Assembly (NCBI RefSeq): GCF_012844225.1
Contig: NZ_JABAGQ010000006.1
Span: 62,001-126,000 of the forward strand
Direction: 5' to 3'
Source: Rhodococcus sp. 105337
Lineage (GTDB): Bacteria; Actinomycetota; Actinomycetes; Mycobacteriales; Mycobacteriaceae
DNA: 64,000 nucleotides
Positions 26,366 through 37,814 of this stretch are shown piece after piece (the stretch's first letter is position 1; every line of letters starts with the position of its first letter). The position numbers and the translations under genes are program-made. Below the pieces are notes generated by a model that ran no database searches, was not told the DNA's origin, and saw only the letters and a list, made by a program, of their open reading frames with translations.

Positions 26366-27831
26366 CAGGCGGCGTATTCGCCCAATGCCGAGGCGAGCGC
26401 CATCGGAACCCTGGCATGCACACGCGTGCCGTCGGATTCGTGTGCCGAGTCCAGGATCTGCCCGTCGGAGTGGATACGGGCGAGCAGGTCTCCGCGGGTG
26501 TAGGGAACGAGCACCTTCACCTCCACGTCGGGGTCCTCGAGGACGCCGGCGAGCCGCGTGCGCAATTCGTCCATGCCCTCGCCTGTGCGAGCGGAGACGA
26601 ACACCGCATCGGTGAGCAGGCTGCGGAGCTGGGTCAGCGTCACCGGATCGGCGGCGTCGACCTTGTTGACCACGATCAGTTCCGGCGGCGGCGGTGTGTC
26701 GCTCTCGCGCAACACCTCCGTGACGACCTCGCGCACCGCCTTGATCTGCTCGGTGGGCATCGGATCGGAACCGTCGACGACGTGCAGCAGCAGATCGGCG
26801 TCGGCGACCTCCTCGAGCGTCGACCGGAATGCCTCGACCAGCTGGGTCGGGAGGTGCCGGACGAACCCGACCGTGTCGGTCAGGACGAACTCGCGGCCGT
26901 CGGGCAGGGCTGCCCGGCGGGTCGTCGGATCGAGTGTCGCGAAGAGAGCGTTCTGCACCAGCACACCCGAGCCGGTCAGCGCGTTGAGCAGGCTGGACTT
27001 GCCGGCGTTGGTGTAACCGATGATCGCCACCGACGGAATCCGGTTGCGCAGCCGCCTGGTCCGTTTGGTGTCGCGCGCTGCCTTCATACCCTTGATCTCG
27101 CGGCGCAGCTTCGCCATCCGTTCGCGGATACGCCGACGGTCCGTTTCGATCTTGGTCTCGCCCGGACCGCGAAGACCGACGCCGCCGTTGCTGCCGGCAC
27201 GGCCGCCCGCCTGGCGCGACATCGACTCACCCCAGCCACGCAGGCGGGGCAGCATGTACTCCATCTGTGCGAGGGAGACCTGTGCCTTGCCTTCGCGCGA
27301 CGTCGCGTGCTGCGCGAAGATGTCGAGGATCAGCGCCGTCCGGTCGATGACCTTGACCTTGACCACCTTTTCCAGCGCTGTCAGCTGCGCAGGGGTGAGC
27401 TCACCGTCGCAGATGACGGTGTCGGCGCCGGTGGCAAGGACGATCTGACGGAGTTCCTCCGCCTTGCCGGAGCCGATGTAGGTCGCGGCGTCGGGTTTGT
27501 CGCGACGCTGGATCAGTCCGTCGAGGACCTCCGAGCCGGCAGTCTCCGCGAGTGCGGCGAGTTCGGCGAGGCTCGCGTCGGCCTGCGCGGACGTACCGCC
27601 GGTCCAGACACCCACGAGCACGACCCGCTCCAGCCTCAGCTGGCGGTACTCGACCTCGGTGACATCTTCGAGTTCGGTGGACAGCCCGGAGACGCGCCGA
27701 AGGGCGGCGCGATCGTCGAGTTGCATCTCGCCGACGGACGGATCGTCGACGGTCCAGTCTCCGTGTGCGGTGTTCGCATCGTCGGGACTGTCTTCTGTGG
27801 TGGCACGGTGGGTGTGCGATGTGTTTGTCAT
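26365..27831 (-). CDS. hflX: GTPase HflX
   Basis: A 488-residue Obg-related GTPase that splits or rescues stalled ribosomes. The HflX-specific N-terminal domain includes KPDAATYIGSGKAEELR. The G domain has GYTNAGKSS (G1), DTVGF (G3) and NKVD (G4). The ATG at 27831 is preceded by GGAGG at a good distance; the frame opens another 50 codons upstream into unconserved sequence. It is the hflX-dapF-miaA gene order known from mycobacteria. Confidence 0.95.
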   Translation of the reverse strand: MTNTSHTHRATTEDSPDDANTAHGDWTVDDPSVGEMQLDDRAALRRVSGLSTELEDVTEVEYRQLRLERVVLVGVWTGGTSAQADASLAELAALAETAGSEVLDGLIQRRDKPDAATYIGSGKAEELRQIVLATGADTVICDGELTPAQLTALEKVVKVKVIDRTALILDIFAQHATSREGKAQVSLAQMEYMLPRLRGWGESMSRQAGGRAGSNGGVGLRGPGETKIETDRRRIRERMAKLRREIKGMKAARDTKRTRRLRNRIPSVAIIGYTNAGKSSLLNALTGSGVLVQNALFATLDPTTRRAALPDGREFVLTDTVGFVRHLPTQLVEAFRSTLEEVADADLLLHVVDGSDPMPTEQIKAVREVVTEVLRESDTPPPPELIVVNKVDAADPVTLTQLRSLLTDAVFVSARTGEGMDELRTRLAGVLEDPDVEVKVLVPYTRGDLLARIHSDGQILDSAHESDGTRVHARVPMALASALGEYAA

Positions 27832-27904
27832 ACGCCTCCATGTTCCCATGAAGCCCGAATCGATGCATTCGAGTTTCTGCCGCCTCCACCGGGGAGAGGC
27901 CAGG

Positions 27905-28771
27905 TCACCGGAGGGACGACCACCAGTCGTCTGCAAGCTCACCCTTCGCGACGAGGACCGAGGGACCCCGCAGCCACGCACGGCCCTGCTCGATACGCAC
28001 CTCTACGGAGCCGCCGGGCACACGCACCTGGACCACGCCTTCCTCGCTGCCGTCGTAGTTCAGCGCGGCAGCCGCAGCGGCCACGGTTCCGGTTCCGCAG
28101 GAGCGGGTCTCCCCCACACCGCGCTCGTGCACTCGCATGTGTACCGCCCCGGAGAGGATCGGCGTCAGAAACTCGATGTTGACCCCCTGCGGGAAGAACC
28201 CCGGGTCGAACCCGGGCGCAGTCAGATCGAGCGCTGCGAGACTCGACTCGGTCAGAGCGGGGTCGACGCACGCCAGGTGCGGGTTTCCGACGTCGATGCC
28301 GATTCCACTGTAGAAGCGGCCGTCGAGCGTTGCGGTGGACGTGCCGAGTTGCCGGACGAGTCCCATGTCCACGGTGACCTCGCCGAAGACGGGTCCGGTC
28401 GCATGCACCTGAACCGGCTTTCCGCCCGCGCGGCTGCCGACCACGAAGTCCCGCCCCGTCTCGAGACCGTGGGCCGTGAGGTAGTGCGCGAAGACCCGGA
28501 CCCCGTTGCCGCACATCTCGGCGATCGACCCGTCCGCATTCCTGTAGTCCATGAACCAGTCGTCGGCGCCGGTGCCTTCGGGGAGTTCGGGTAGCACCCC
28601 GGCGGACACGAGGGCTCCGGTGCGCGCGACACGGAGAACACCGTCGGCGCCGAGCCCGCGGCGGCGGTCGCACAGCGCCGCGATCCGTTCGGGCGCGAGA
28701 TCCAACCGCGCGTCGGGATCGGGGAGGATCACGAAGTCGTTCTCGGTGCCGTGCCCTTTGCTGAACTCCAT
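27905..28771 (-). CDS. dapF: diaminopimelate epimerase
   Basis: A 288-residue enzyme that converts LL- to meso-diaminopimelate for lysine and peptidoglycan. The two active-site cysteines are Cys87 (EMCGNGVRV) and Cys225 (RSCGTGTVA). The ATG at 28771 ([13 protein letters not shown]) is preferred because AAGG lies 8 bases upstream; a GTG three codons earlier (28780) is possible. dapA and dapB lie elsewhere in this window, so three steps of the pathway are clustered nearby. Confidence 0.96.
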   Translation of the reverse strand: MEFSKGHGTENDFVILPDPDARLDLAPERIAALCDRRRGLGADGVLRVARTGALVSAGVLPELPEGTGADDWFMDYRNADGSIAEMCGNGVRVFAHYLTAHGLETGRDFVVGSRAGGKPVQVHATGPVFGEVTVDMGLVRQLGTSTATLDGRFYSGIGIDVGNPHLACVDPALTESSLAALDLTAPGFDPGFFPQGVNIEFLTPILSGAVHMRVHERGVGETRSCGTGTVAAAAAALNYDGSEEGVVQVRVPGGSVEVRIEQGRAWLRGPSVLVAKGELADDWWSSLR

Positions 28772-28826
28772 GCCGGTCACCTTATCGAGGACAGGCCGTC
28801 AGCGACGGTCCGGCGTCATCCGAGAG

Positions 28827-28886
28827 CTCGGCGTCACACCGTTCTCGGCGTCACACCGTTCTCGGCGTCAGACCGGTCTCGGCGTC
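28827..28886. repeat. tandem 17-base repeat over the miaA stop codon
   Basis: Two identical copies of CTCGGCGTCACACCGTT, a variant third copy, and a 9-base partial fourth copy. The miaA stop lies within copy 2, so the repeat encodes the last miaA codons and continues into the spacer before dapF. Confidence 0.85.
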
Positions 28887-29798
28887 CCGCACGGCACGCA
28901 GCGCGGACTCGGTGAGCTTCGGATCGCCGCCGTCGAGCCAGTGGATGCGCGGATCACGCCGGAACCACGAACGCTGGCGCCGGACGTAACGGCGGGTCCC
29001 GATGAACGTACGTTCGCGAGCATGGGCGAGGTCGTACCCGCCGTCGAGATACTCGAGAACCTGGGCGTACCCGATGGCGCGGTGGGCCGTGACGCCGTCG
29101 CGCAATCCGTTCTCGGCCAGCGTCCGGACCTCGTCCACGAGCCCGAGGTCGAACATGGTGTCGGTGCGGCGAGCTATGCGGTCGTCCAGTTCCCCGGTCT
29201 CGCGGTCGACGCCGAGGATCACGGTGTCCCAGCGGGGATCACCGATCGTCGGCTGGGATGCGGCGAACGGCATGCCGGTGAGTTCGACGACCTCGAGTGC
29301 ACGCACCATCCGTCTGCCGTCGGTGGGAAGGATCGTCTCGGCCGCGACGGGGTCGGCGTGGCGTAGCGCCTCGTGCACGGCTGCGGGCCCGCCCTCGTCG
29401 AGCACTGCCTCCCACTTGGCGCGGACCTGCGGGTCCGTCGCGGGGAACTGCCACTCGTCGAGCAACGCCTGGACGTACATCATCGAGCCGCCCACGATCA
29501 CGGGGACGCGTCCCCGGGCGAGTACGGCTTCGATATCCGCTGTCGCGGCAACCTGATAACGGGCGACCGTCGCCGTTTCGGAGACATCGAGAACGTCGAG
29601 TTGATGATGCGGAATCCCTCGCCGTTCCTCGACGGGAAGTTTGGCGGTTCCGATGTCCATGCCGCGGTACTGCTGCATCGCGTCGATGTTGACGATTTCG
29701 CCGCCCAGCGTGTCCGCGAGGTCCAGGCCGAGGTCGGACTTGCCGGTCGCGGTGGGACCGACGACAGCGATCGGTCGTAGTACCGTCCCGCCGGTCAC
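28851..29798 (-). CDS. miaA: tRNA dimethylallyltransferase
   Basis: A 315-residue enzyme that adds dimethylallyl to N6 of A37 in tRNAs reading UNN codons. The P-loop is [11 protein letters not shown] near residue 15, and [17 protein letters not shown] and [16 protein letters not shown] are family motifs. The GTG start (29798) overlaps the stop of the upstream gene. MiaB further along the window uses this product. The C-terminus is altered by a tandem repeat. Confidence 0.95.
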   Translation of the reverse strand: MTGGTVLRPIAVVGPTATGKSDLGLDLADTLGGEIVNIDAMQQYRGMDIGTAKLPVEERRGIPHHQLDVLDVSETATVARYQVAATADIEAVLARGRVPVIVGGSMMYVQALLDEWQFPATDPQVRAKWEAVLDEGGPAAVHEALRHADPVAAETILPTDGRRMVRALEVVELTGMPFAASQPTIGDPRWDTVILGVDRETGELDDRIARRTDTMFDLGLVDEVRTLAENGLRDGVTAHRAIGYAQVLEYLDGGYDLAHARERTFIGTRRYVRRQRSWFRRDPRIHWLDGGDPKLTESALRAVRDAETGLTPRTV

Positions 29799-30508
29799 GG
29801 GCGCCACAGCCCCGTGTAGTAGCCCACGCCGTACGGCGCCTCGGCATAGGTGACCGCCGCAGAGGCGGGCGCCCGAGTGAACGCGGCGGCGAACACCTGC
29901 CATGCCGCGCGGCCGGCCAGCCGGACCTCGGCGCACAGGGCCGGGTCGAGCGCCGCCAGACCGTCGGGGTCGCCCGAGGCCAACGCCGTCGCAAGCTCCG
30001 AGTCGACGTTCCCGGATCGGGGGTCGAACGCTCCCGGCGCCTTGTCCGTCAGGGTCGCGGGACCGTCCGCGACCACCAGCAGCGCACGTGGGACGGAGTC
30101 GGCGTCGAGCCGTTCGCGCACCAGGCGGCCGAGCTTCGCGCACGTCGCGGGGTCGGCGTCTTCGGCCAGGATGTGCACGTCGACGAGGGTTTCCGGAGCC
30201 ACGCGGTCTCGAAGCCATCCGGCGACGAGAGCAGCGAGCGGGAGATCGGGATCGGGCTCGCCACGCGCGCCCGGTCCCAGCGCGACGGGAACATCCGCCC
30301 CGTACCCGCGGAAGGTGCCGCGTGCCGTCGGGGGGACCTCGACAGCAACATCTCCTGTGCCGACGACGAGCCACTCGGGGACCGCAGCGAGTTCGCGGGC
30401 GACGTCGAGCACCGCCCGGCGAAGGGCATCGGTTTCGGCCACGGCGAGACCGTTGAGCTCCGGTACGAGCAGCGGTGGGGAGGGCACGAAGGCCCCGGCG
30501 ATCAACAC
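29795..30508 (-). CDS. conserved protein, LigB/MEMO-like (Rv2728c type)
   Basis: A 237-residue protein starting [20 protein letters not shown], the N-terminal signature of actinobacterial class III extradiol dioxygenase-fold proteins of unknown role. It is coupled to miaA by a 4-base overlap, as in mycobacteria. The metal ligands of true dioxygenases are not clear. GTG at 30508 fits the family start. The catalytic role is unknown; the domain call is low confidence. Confidence 0.65.
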   Translation of the reverse strand: MLIAGAFVPSPPLLVPELNGLAVAETDALRRAVLDVARELAAVPEWLVVGTGDVAVEVPPTARGTFRGYGADVPVALGPGARGEPDPDLPLAALVAGWLRDRVAPETLVDVHILAEDADPATCAKLGRLVRERLDADSVPRALLVVADGPATLTDKAPGAFDPRSGNVDSELATALASGDPDGLAALDPALCAEVRLAGRAAWQVFAAAFTRAPASAAVTYAEAPYGVGYYTGLWRP

Positions 30509-30660
30509 ACCGGCAACGGTAGTCGACCGGACCCGGCGCCCTGCGCCGCCACGACCTGTTTCAATAGGGGGCGGATGTGTGGTCACGGACTCCCGCGACC
30601 CGACCTGCGGTAGAACGATGCGACCAGGCAGCCGTGCCGCGCGGCAGAGATGAGGTACTG

Positions 30661-32073
30661 ATGAGTGACCCGAATGCACCGGAACCCGCAGTGGAGCGGA
30701 CGCCCGGCGATGCACCCCGGCCCGGACCGCCCAAGCCGGGTGCCCCGCGTCCCGGCCCGGTGAAGGCCGCGACCGCCGGCGTCCAGAGCACCGGCTCGCA
30801 CCCCAAGCCGCACCCCGTCACCTCCCAGAGCCATCCACACATGCCCTCGGTGCCGGCCGGCGATCCCAGCAAGTTCGGCCGGGTCGACGAAGACGGCACC
30901 GCGTGGGTCGTCACCGCCGAGGGGGAACGCTGCATCGGTTCGTGGCAAGCCGGTGACGCAGCAGAAGGCCTCGCCCACTTCGGGCGCCGATACGACGATC
31001 TCGCCACCGAGGTAGCAATCCTCGAGACGCGGCTCGCCTCCGGCACCGGTGACATCAAGAAGACACGCGCCGCGGCGGAAGCCCTCGCCGAATCCCTCCC
31101 GACGGCCGCGGTGATCGGAGACCTCGACGCGCTCTCCGCGCGGCTCGCCGACATCATCACCGCGTCGGAGCAGGCTGCCGTCGCCGCCAAGCACGAGAAG
31201 GAACAGCAGCGCGCCGAGAGCACCGCACGGAAAGAAGCGCTCGCAGCGGAAGCCGAGACGATCGGTGCCGAGTCGACGCAGTGGAAAGCGGCGGGCGATC
31301 GGCTCCGCGAGATCCTCGACGAGTGGAAGTCCATCCGCGGAGTCGACCGGAAGGCCGACGACGTCTTGTGGCGCCGGTACTCGAAGGCCCGCGAAGCGTT
31401 CAACCGTCGTCGCGGTGCGCACTTCGCCGAACTGGACCGTGAGCGGGCAACCGCCAAGAGCCGCAAGGAAGAGCTGGTCGCGCGGGCCGAGTCGCTGCGG
31501 GACTCGACCGACTGGGGCGCTACCGCAGCCACCTTCCGCGACCTGCTCGCCGAGTGGAAGGCCGCCGGCCGGGCGCCGCGCGAAGCGGACGATCAGCTGT
31601 GGAAGCGTTTCAAGGCCGCGCAGGACGTGTTCTTCGCGGCGCGCAACAGCGCGAACGCCGAGCGCGAGGCCGAGTTCGAGGAGAACGCGCGCGCGAAGGA
31701 AGCCTTGCTCGAGAAGGCCGCGACGATCGACCCGTCCACGGACGTGGAGGCCGCGCGGGCGCAACTGCGGGAACTGCAGGACAAGTGGGAGGCGATCGGC
31801 AAGGTGCCGCGCGAGCGCACCCACGACCTCGAAGGCCGCCTGCGCGCCATCGAGAAGCGCGTCCGCGACGCCTCCGAGTCGGAGTGGCGCCGCACCGACC
31901 CCGAAGCTCTCGCCCGTGCCGCGCAGTTCCGTGAGCGGGTGCGTCAGTTCGAGGACCAGGCCGCCAAGGCGACGGCGAACGGCCGCGAGAAGGAAGCGGA
32001 GCAGGCCTTGGCGCAGGCTTCGCAGTGGCGTGAATGGGCCGAAGCCGCAGAAGGCGCCGTCGGCGAACTGTGA
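30661..32073 (+). CDS. DUF349 coiled-coil protein (Rv2731 type)
   Basis: A 470-residue protein. A Pro/Ala-rich N-terminus (residues 1 to 70) precedes several helical DUF349 repeats with the motif W-x-x-A-G...D-D-x-L-W ([58 protein letters not shown]). The rest is coiled coil. The start at 30661 follows GAGATGAGG. It has the position of M. tuberculosis Rv2731. Suggested to act in nucleic acid or envelope scaffolding in other bacteria, but the function is unknown. Confidence 0.82.
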   Translation: MSDPNAPEPAVERTPGDAPRPGPPKPGAPRPGPVKAATAGVQSTGSHPKPHPVTSQSHPHMPSVPAGDPSKFGRVDEDGTAWVVTAEGERCIGSWQAGDAAEGLAHFGRRYDDLATEVAILETRLASGTGDIKKTRAAAEALAESLPTAAVIGDLDALSARLADIITASEQAAVAAKHEKEQQRAESTARKEALAAEAETIGAESTQWKAAGDRLREILDEWKSIRGVDRKADDVLWRRYSKAREAFNRRRGAHFAELDRERATAKSRKEELVARAESLRDSTDWGATAATFRDLLAEWKAAGRAPREADDQLWKRFKAAQDVFFAARNSANAEREAEFEENARAKEALLEKAATIDPSTDVEAARAQLRELQDKWEAIGKVPRERTHDLEGRLRAIEKRVRDASESEWRRTDPEALARAAQFRERVRQFEDQAAKATANGREKEAEQALAQASQWREWAEAAEGAVGEL

Positions 32074-32080
32074 CGGACAT

Positions 32081-32120
32081 ACGACGGTGCCCCTCCCGGA
32101 ATCGGGAGGGGCACCGTCGT
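32081..32120. terminator. bidirectional hairpin after the DUF349 gene
   Basis: ACGACGGTGCCCCTCCCG and CGGGAGGGGCACCGTCGT form an 18-base perfect stem between two convergent genes. No T-run is present, as is common in actinobacteria. Confidence 0.88.
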
Positions 32121-32139
32121 CTGTAGCGCCGGGGGATCT

Positions 32140-32685
32140 CTACGTATCGCGGAACAGCCGCGGGCGGTCGTTTTCGGCGACGACGCGACGCAGGTCGCTC
32201 TCTGCTTCGAGTTGTGCGGACGTCCGCGCCCACACCACGCGTGCCCAGTGGAAGACGATCACCATCATCGCGAACCAGCCCAGGACGACTCCGAAGCCCG
32301 GGCCGCTCGCCACCGACTCGACGGGCAGCGTCTGACGTGTCCAGATCGAGAGCATCCCGAACACGAGTGTGACCGACGAACCTGCCAGCGTCACCCAGGC
32401 CAGCACCCATTTGCGGGTGAGCAGCGCCAGGATCGAGCCGAGTCCGCCGAAGATCAGGGCGAACCACACGAACAGCCGGGACGGGAGGGCGATCTCCTGC
32501 GTCACGGCGTCGGGGGCGAAGGCCAGCACCTCCCAGCCGTTCGCCGAACCCGCGTGCGGCAGAGCGAACGAGCCGAGCAGCACGAGCACTGCGATCGCCA
32601 CGACCATCGCACGCGCACCGGGATCGATCTCTTTGGCGGCGTTCCGTTCGGCGGCCTCGAGGCCGGCACGGATCTCCTCGGTCAT
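32140..32685 (-). CDS. four-helix membrane protein (Rv2732c type)
   Basis: A 181-residue hypothetical with four predicted membrane helices ([75 protein letters not shown]). The start overlaps the miaB stop, so it is co-transcribed with miaB. The position matches M. tuberculosis Rv2732c. Function unknown. Confidence 0.72.
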   Translation of the reverse strand: MTEEIRAGLEAAERNAAKEIDPGARAMVVAIAVLVLLGSFALPHAGSANGWEVLAFAPDAVTQEIALPSRLFVWFALIFGGLGSILALLTRKWVLAWVTLAGSSVTLVFGMLSIWTRQTLPVESVASGPGFGVVLGWFAMMVIVFHWARVVWARTSAQLEAESDLRRVVAENDRPRLFRDT

Positions 32686-34211
32686 GCGTTACATCCCATC
32701 TGGGTCGGGAGGTCGGCAGGAGCACCGATCGTGGGCAGGCCCAGACCCACGCCGATCGGCGGAGTCTTGGGGAGTTTGCCCTGCTCGAAATGGTCTCCGG
32801 CGCGGGTACGGCGGTGGGTGAGTATCGGGTTGTCGGCGATGAGGTGGTGCGGCGCCGCCCCGGTGACGACGACTGTGATCACGTCGCCGGGACGAACAGC
32901 GGTGTCGATGTTGCCTTCGGGACGGAAGTGCACGAGGCGCCCGTCGCGTGCGCGCCCGCTCATGCGCGCGGTCTCGGCGTTCTTGCGCCCTTCCCCGGCG
33001 GCGACGAGCAGTTCCACCTCGGTACCCACGAGTTCGCGGTTCGCCTCGAGGGTAATGCGCTCCTGGAGTGCGATGAGCCGCTCGTAGCGTTCCTGGACGA
33101 CTGCCTTGGGAACCTGGCCGTCCATCTCGGCTGCCGGGGTGCCGGGGCGCTTCGAGTACTGGAAGGTGAACGCACTGGTGAAACGGGCCTGTTCGACGAC
33201 GTCGAGAGTGTCCTGGAAATCTTCCTCGGTCTCGCCGGGGAAGCCCACGATGATGTCGGTGGTGATCGCGGCGTGCGGCATCGCGGCGCGCACCCTGTCG
33301 ATGATGCCGAGGAACCGGTCCTTGCGGTAGGACCGGCGCATCGCGCGCAGGATCCGGTCGCTGCCGGACTGCAGCGGCATGTGGAGCTGCGGGCAGACAT
33401 TCGGTGTGTGCGCCATCGCTTCGATGACGTCGTCGGTGAACTCCGCCGGATGGGGTGAGGTGAACCGCACACGCTCGAGGCCCTCGATGTCACCGCACGC
33501 ACGCAGAAGCGAGGCGAAGGCGCCGCGGTCGCGGGGCTGTTCGGGATCGGCGAAGGACCGGCCGTACGAGTTGACGTTCTGCCCGAGCAGCGTCACTTCG
33601 AGGACACCTTCGTCGACGAGGGCTTTGACCTCGGCGAGTATGTCGCCCGGACGCCGGTCGACTTCCTTGCCCCGCAGCGACGGCACGATGCAGAACGTGC
33701 AGGTGTTGTTGCATCCGACCGAGATGGACACCCATCCCGCGTACGGCGACTCCCGCTTGGCGGGAAGCGTGGAGGGGAAGGCCTCGAGGGAATCGAGAAT
33801 TTCGACTTCCGCGCGGCGATTGTGACGCGCCCGCTCGAGCAGCGCCGGCAGGTTCCCGATGTTGTGGGTGCCGAAGACCACGTCGACCCACGGGGCCTTC
33901 TGGACGACGAGACTGCGGTCCTTCTGCGCGAGACAGCCTCCGACCGCGATCTGCATGTCGGGGTTCTCGTCCTTGACCGGCCGCAGGTGACTGAGGTTGC
34001 CGTAGAGCTTGTTGTCTGCGTTCTCGCGGACTGCGCACGTGTTGAAAACAACGAGGTCAGGGGACGTTCCCGGGGAAGCGCGATGAAAACCGGCGTCCTC
34101 GAGCAATCCGGACAGTCGCTCGGAATCGTGCACGTTCATCTGGCAGCCGTATGTGCGGACTTCGTAGGTCCGGGCAGCGGCGCGGGAGACATTCTCGTCG
34201 ATCAGTGACAC
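32682..34211 (-). CDS. miaB: tRNA-2-methylthio-N6-dimethylallyladenosine synthase
   Basis: A 509-residue radical-SAM methylthiotransferase that adds methylthio to i6A37 of tRNA. The UPF0004 domain ([15 protein letters not shown]) and [16 protein letters not shown] carry the first cluster ligands. The radical-SAM motif is CxxxCxxC in [16 protein letters not shown]-terminal TRAM domain follows ([17 protein letters not shown]). It acts on the MiaA product. It needs SAM and iron-sulfur clusters. Confidence 0.96.
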   Translation of the reverse strand: MSLIDENVSRAAARTYEVRTYGCQMNVHDSERLSGLLEDAGFHRASPGTSPDLVVFNTCAVRENADNKLYGNLSHLRPVKDENPDMQIAVGGCLAQKDRSLVVQKAPWVDVVFGTHNIGNLPALLERARHNRRAEVEILDSLEAFPSTLPAKRESPYAGWVSISVGCNNTCTFCIVPSLRGKEVDRRPGDILAEVKALVDEGVLEVTLLGQNVNSYGRSFADPEQPRDRGAFASLLRACGDIEGLERVRFTSPHPAEFTDDVIEAMAHTPNVCPQLHMPLQSGSDRILRAMRRSYRKDRFLGIIDRVRAAMPHAAITTDIIVGFPGETEEDFQDTLDVVEQARFTSAFTFQYSKRPGTPAAEMDGQVPKAVVQERYERLIALQERITLEANRELVGTEVELLVAAGEGRKNAETARMSGRARDGRLVHFRPEGNIDTAVRPGDVITVVVTGAAPHHLIADNPILTHRRTRAGDHFEQGKLPKTPPIGVGLGLPTIGAPADLPTQMGCNA

Positions 34212-34372
34212 GTCTCAGGGTAGCTCACGCGGACGAGGGGTCTTCCCGCCGGTGACGCCGGGCGACCGACGAACCGGTCTGTTCCGGTGGCGGCCGTAAA
34301 TTTTCCGTGACAGCATTCACTCCACGGCCCGAAATGCGAGGAATCGGCGCAAGGACCGCATAAGGTCTTCCC

Positions 34373-35161
34373 ATGACATCACCGGCAGCCGGGACGGAGA
34401 AGCCGTCCGACAACTCGGACAGCACCACCTCGATGATCTCCCTCTCCCGAGTCGACAAGCACTTCGGCGACCTTCACGTGCTGCAGGACATCAACGTCGA
34501 AATCCCTCGTGGGCAGGTCGTGATCGTGGTCGGTCCCTCGGGATCGGGAAAATCCACACTGTGCCGCACCATCAACCGGCTCGAACCGATCGACTCGGGA
34601 GAGATCCGGGTCGACGGCACGCTGCTTCCCGCCGAGGGCAAGGCTCTCGCGAAGCTCCGTTCCGACGTCGGCATGGTGTTCCAGTCCTTCAACCTCTTCG
34701 CCCACAAGACGATCCTCGAGAACGTGACGCTCGGGCCCGTGAAGGTGCGGAAGATGAAGAAGGACGACGCACGCGAGACCGGCATGCGGCTCCTCGAACG
34801 CGTGGGCATCGCCAACCAGGCCGACAAGTACCCCGCGCAGCTTTCGGGTGGCCAGCAGCAGCGCGTCGCCATCGCGCGGGCGCTTGCCATGAACCCGAAG
34901 GTGATGCTGTTCGACGAGCCCACGTCGGCGCTCGATCCCGAAATGGTTCAGGAAGTCCTCGACGTCATGACCTCGCTGGCGAAGGAGGGCATGACGATGG
35001 TCGTCGTGACCCACGAGATGGGCTTCGCCCGCAAGGCCGGCGACCGGGTGCTGTTCATGGCGGACGGCCGGATCGTCGAAGACACCGACCCGGACAGCTT
35101 CTTCACCTCGCCCAGTTCCGATCGCGCCAAGGACTTCCTCGGCAAGATCCTCAGCCACTGA
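34373..35161 (+). CDS. gluA: glutamate/polar amino acid ABC transporter ATPase GluA
   Basis: A 262-residue ABC ATPase. Walker [10 protein letters not shown] at residues 54-62, signature [15 protein letters not shown], Walker [14 protein letters not shown]. The first gene of gluABCD, next to recX-recA just as in Corynebacterium glutamicum. The gene may start at Met1 or at Met21 ([12 protein letters not shown]), since the first 20 residues are low complexity. Expression upstream control is not visible. Confidence 0.92.
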   Translation: MTSPAAGTEKPSDNSDSTTSMISLSRVDKHFGDLHVLQDINVEIPRGQVVIVVGPSGSGKSTLCRTINRLEPIDSGEIRVDGTLLPAEGKALAKLRSDVGMVFQSFNLFAHKTILENVTLGPVKVRKMKKDDARETGMRLLERVGIANQADKYPAQLSGGQQQRVAIARALAMNPKVMLFDEPTSALDPEMVQEVLDVMTSLAKEGMTMVVVTHEMGFARKAGDRVLFMADGRIVEDTDPDSFFTSPSSDRAKDFLGKILSH

Positions 35162-35265
35162 GCCGACCTCGTGGGCGTACTGCCCCGTGAGGTCCCTGCA
35201 AGCGCCGGTGCGGAGATGTCCGCGCCGTTTCCACCCGCACGACACCCGCAAACCGGAGGTACTCG

Positions 35266-36099
35266 ATGAAACTGTCCCGCTCGATCCGCCTGGGCATCGG
35301 CATGATTGCCCTTGCCGTCACCGCGACGGCCTGCGGCGGCGACGAGACGCGCAGCGTGTCGGATTCTGCCGAGAACGGCAACCTGACCGTCGGCATCAAG
35401 TTCGATCAGCCCGGGCTCGGCCTGCGCAACCCCGACGGAACCTTCACCGGGTTCGACGTCGAGGTTGCGAAGTACATCGCCGGCCAGCTCGGCGTCTCGG
35501 AAGAGAACATCGAGTTCAAGGAAGCCCCGTCGGCACAGCGCGAGACGCTCATCCAGAACGGTGAGGTCGACTACGTCGTCGCGACCTACTCGATCACCGA
35601 TTCCCGCAAGGAGAAGGTCGACTTCGCCGGCCCGTACTTCGTCGCCGGCCAGTCGCTGCTGGTGCGCTCGGACAACACCGACATCACCGGCCCCGATTCG
35701 CTCAACGGTGGCAAGCGTCTCTGCTCGGTCGCAGGTTCGACCCCGGCGCAGAAGGTCAAGGACACCTACGCGCAGGACGTCCAGTTGCAGGAATTCGACA
35801 CCTACTCGGCATGCGTCGAGGCGCTGCGGAACGGGGCCGTCGATGCGGTGACCACCGACGACATCATCCTCGCCGGCTACGCAGCACAGAGCCCCGGCGA
35901 GTTCAAGGTCGTCGGTGAGCCGTTCACCGAGGAGCGTTACGGCATCGGCGTCGCCCTCGGCGACGACGAGTCGCGCACCGCGATCAACGACGCGATCGAA
36001 GAGATGATCTCCAGCGGAGCATGGGAATCTGCGTTCCAGGAGACGGTCGGCGCGTCGGGCTACCCGCTCCCCGAAGCACCGTCGGTCGACAAGTACTGA
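35266..36099 (+). CDS. gluB: glutamate-binding lipoprotein GluB
   Basis: A 277-residue substrate-binding protein. A lipoprotein signal peptide ends at Cys23 (AVTATACGGDE), so it is lipid-anchored on the outer face of the membrane. The bilobed family-3 motifs are GFDVEVAKYIAGQLG and the C-terminal region with ITDSRKEKVDFAGPYFV. GGAGGTACTCG precedes the ATG. It delivers glutamate or similar acidic amino acids to GluC and GluD. Confidence 0.93.
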   Translation: MKLSRSIRLGIGMIALAVTATACGGDETRSVSDSAENGNLTVGIKFDQPGLGLRNPDGTFTGFDVEVAKYIAGQLGVSEENIEFKEAPSAQRETLIQNGEVDYVVATYSITDSRKEKVDFAGPYFVAGQSLLVRSDNTDITGPDSLNGGKRLCSVAGSTPAQKVKDTYAQDVQLQEFDTYSACVEALRNGAVDAVTTDDIILAGYAAQSPGEFKVVGEPFTEERYGIGVALGDDESRTAINDAIEEMISSGAWESAFQETVGASGYPLPEAPSVDKY

Positions 36100-36230
36100 G
36101 TAGAACCCGGCACCGGTCGATCCGGTTCCGGAAGTCCCCGCCGAAGTAGCGCCCGGCCGGTTCGTCGACGACGTCGCGAACCGGCCGGACCGCTCCGGCA
36201 ACCGCCCTCCCCTCGATCCGGAGTAGACCT

Positions 36231-36911
36231 GTGGATCTGTTGAGCAAGTACGGAAGCCAGCTGCTCGATGCGTTCTGGACCACCATCCAGCTGACGGTCG
36301 TGTCGGCAATCGGCGCGCTGGTCCTCGGAACGATCCTCGCGGGCATGCGGGTTTCCCCCATCCCCGTCGCGAGGGCCATCGGCACCGCCTACGTGACCAT
36401 CTTCCGTAACACGCCACTGACGCTGATCATCATTTTCTGCCTGTTCGGGTTGTCTCAGACACTCGGAGTGAAACTCGCCTCGGAGTCTTCCCCGACGTTC
36501 CTCGTCGACAACAACTTTCGCCTCGCGGTGCTCGGTCTGACCGTGTACACCGCCGCGTTCGTGTGTGAGTCCCTGCGCTCGGGCATCAACACCGTGTCGC
36601 TCGGGCAGTCCGAGGCCGGGCGCTCACTGGGCCTGACCTTCGGGCAGAACCTCCGGCTCATCGTGCTGCCCCAGGCATTTCGTGCGGTGATCGCGCCGCT
36701 CGGTTCGGTGCTGATCGCCTTGACGAAGAACTCGACCATCGCCTCGGTGATCGGTGTCTCCGAAGCGTCGCTGCTGATGAAGACGATGATCGAGAACGAA
36801 GCCGCGATCTTCGCGATCGGTGGCATCTTCGCCCTCGGGTTCGTGATCCTGACCCTCCCGACCGGCCTTCTCTTCGGCTGGCTCAGCAAGCGATTCGAGG
36901 TAGCACGATGA
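36231..36911 (+). CDS. gluC: glutamate ABC permease GluC
   Basis: A 226-residue HisM-type permease with about five membrane helices. The EAA loop region is [24 protein letters not shown]. The GTG start ([10 protein letters not shown]) lies 131 bases after gluB. The stop overlaps the gluD start (ATGA). It forms the channel with GluD. Substrate specificity follows from GluB. Confidence 0.92.
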   Translation: MDLLSKYGSQLLDAFWTTIQLTVVSAIGALVLGTILAGMRVSPIPVARAIGTAYVTIFRNTPLTLIIIFCLFGLSQTLGVKLASESSPTFLVDNNFRLAVLGLTVYTAAFVCESLRSGINTVSLGQSEAGRSLGLTFGQNLRLIVLPQAFRAVIAPLGSVLIALTKNSTIASVIGVSEASLLMKTMIENEAAIFAIGGIFALGFVILTLPTGLLFGWLSKRFEVAR

Positions 36912-37810
36912 GTGCCAGCGGAAGCGTTCTCTACGACGTACCCGGCCCCCGCGCGAAGGCGATCTACCGGATCCTGTCGGTGGTGGTGGTCGCGCTACTG
37001 CTGCTCGCCGCGTGGTTCATCTACCGAGCACTCGACTCGCAGGGTCAGCTGACCGCGGCGAAGTGGGAGCCGTTCCTCGAATCGACCAGCTGGACAACGT
37101 ATCTCCTCCCCGGCATCCGGGGAACGCTCATCGCAGCGGCCGCATCGATCGTTCTGGCGCTGATTCTCGGTGCTGTGCTGGGCATCGCGCGCATGTCGGA
37201 TCATCGCCCGGTACGTATCGTCGCCGGCACCATCGTGGAACTGTTCAGGGCCGTTCCCGTCCTGATCCTCATGATCTTCGCCTACCAGGTGTTCGCCGAG
37301 TACCGCGTGTTCAAGTCGGATTATCTGGCACTCGCTGCGGTGATCACCGGCCTGACGCTCTACAACGGATCGGTGATCGCCGAGATCGTGCGAGCCGGCA
37401 TCAACTCGCTTCCCCGCGGCCAGACCGAGGCCGCATCGGCGATCGGCATGCGGAAGAACCAGGTCATGCGGCTCATCCTGCTGCCGCAGGCGGTCACGGT
37501 GATGTTGCCGGCGATCGTGTCGCAGATGGTGATCGCGCTGAAGGACTCCGCGCTCGGCTACCTCATCGGATACGTCGAAGTAGTGCGTTCCGGACAGCAA
37601 CTCGGCGCCTTCTTCTCCAACTACCTGCCGTCGCTGCTCGTGGTGGCCGCCATCATGATCGTGCTCAACAGTGCTCTGACCCAGTTCGCGACGCGACTCG
37701 AGAAGCGTTTGCGTTCCGGACGCGGGAAGAAGGGCGCAGTGCCTGCGGAAAGTCCTCAGACGATCCCTGTGCTGGCCGTCCCGGGCATGGACATCACCGA
37801 CAAGCGGTGA
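36908..37810 (+). CDS. gluD: glutamate ABC permease GluD
   Basis: A 300-residue permease with five to six helices. The EAA loop is [24 protein letters not shown], matching GluC. The N-terminus ([18 protein letters not shown]) is an extension typical of GluD. It overlaps gluC and ends 4 bases from the convergent recX. Confidence 0.92.
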   Translation: MSASGSVLYDVPGPRAKAIYRILSVVVVALLLLAAWFIYRALDSQGQLTAAKWEPFLESTSWTTYLLPGIRGTLIAAAASIVLALILGAVLGIARMSDHRPVRIVAGTIVELFRAVPVLILMIFAYQVFAEYRVFKSDYLALAAVITGLTLYNGSVIAEIVRAGINSLPRGQTEAASAIGMRKNQVMRLILLPQAVTVMLPAIVSQMVIALKDSALGYLIGYVEVVRSGQQLGAFFSNYLPSLLVVAAIMIVLNSALTQFATRLEKRLRSGRGKKGAVPAESPQTIPVLAVPGMDITDKR

Positions 37811-37814
37811 CCTG

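Noticed and set aside
34225-34458. Short minus-strand open frame before gluA
   Set aside because: It overlaps the gluA start, has no family motif and no ribosome site.
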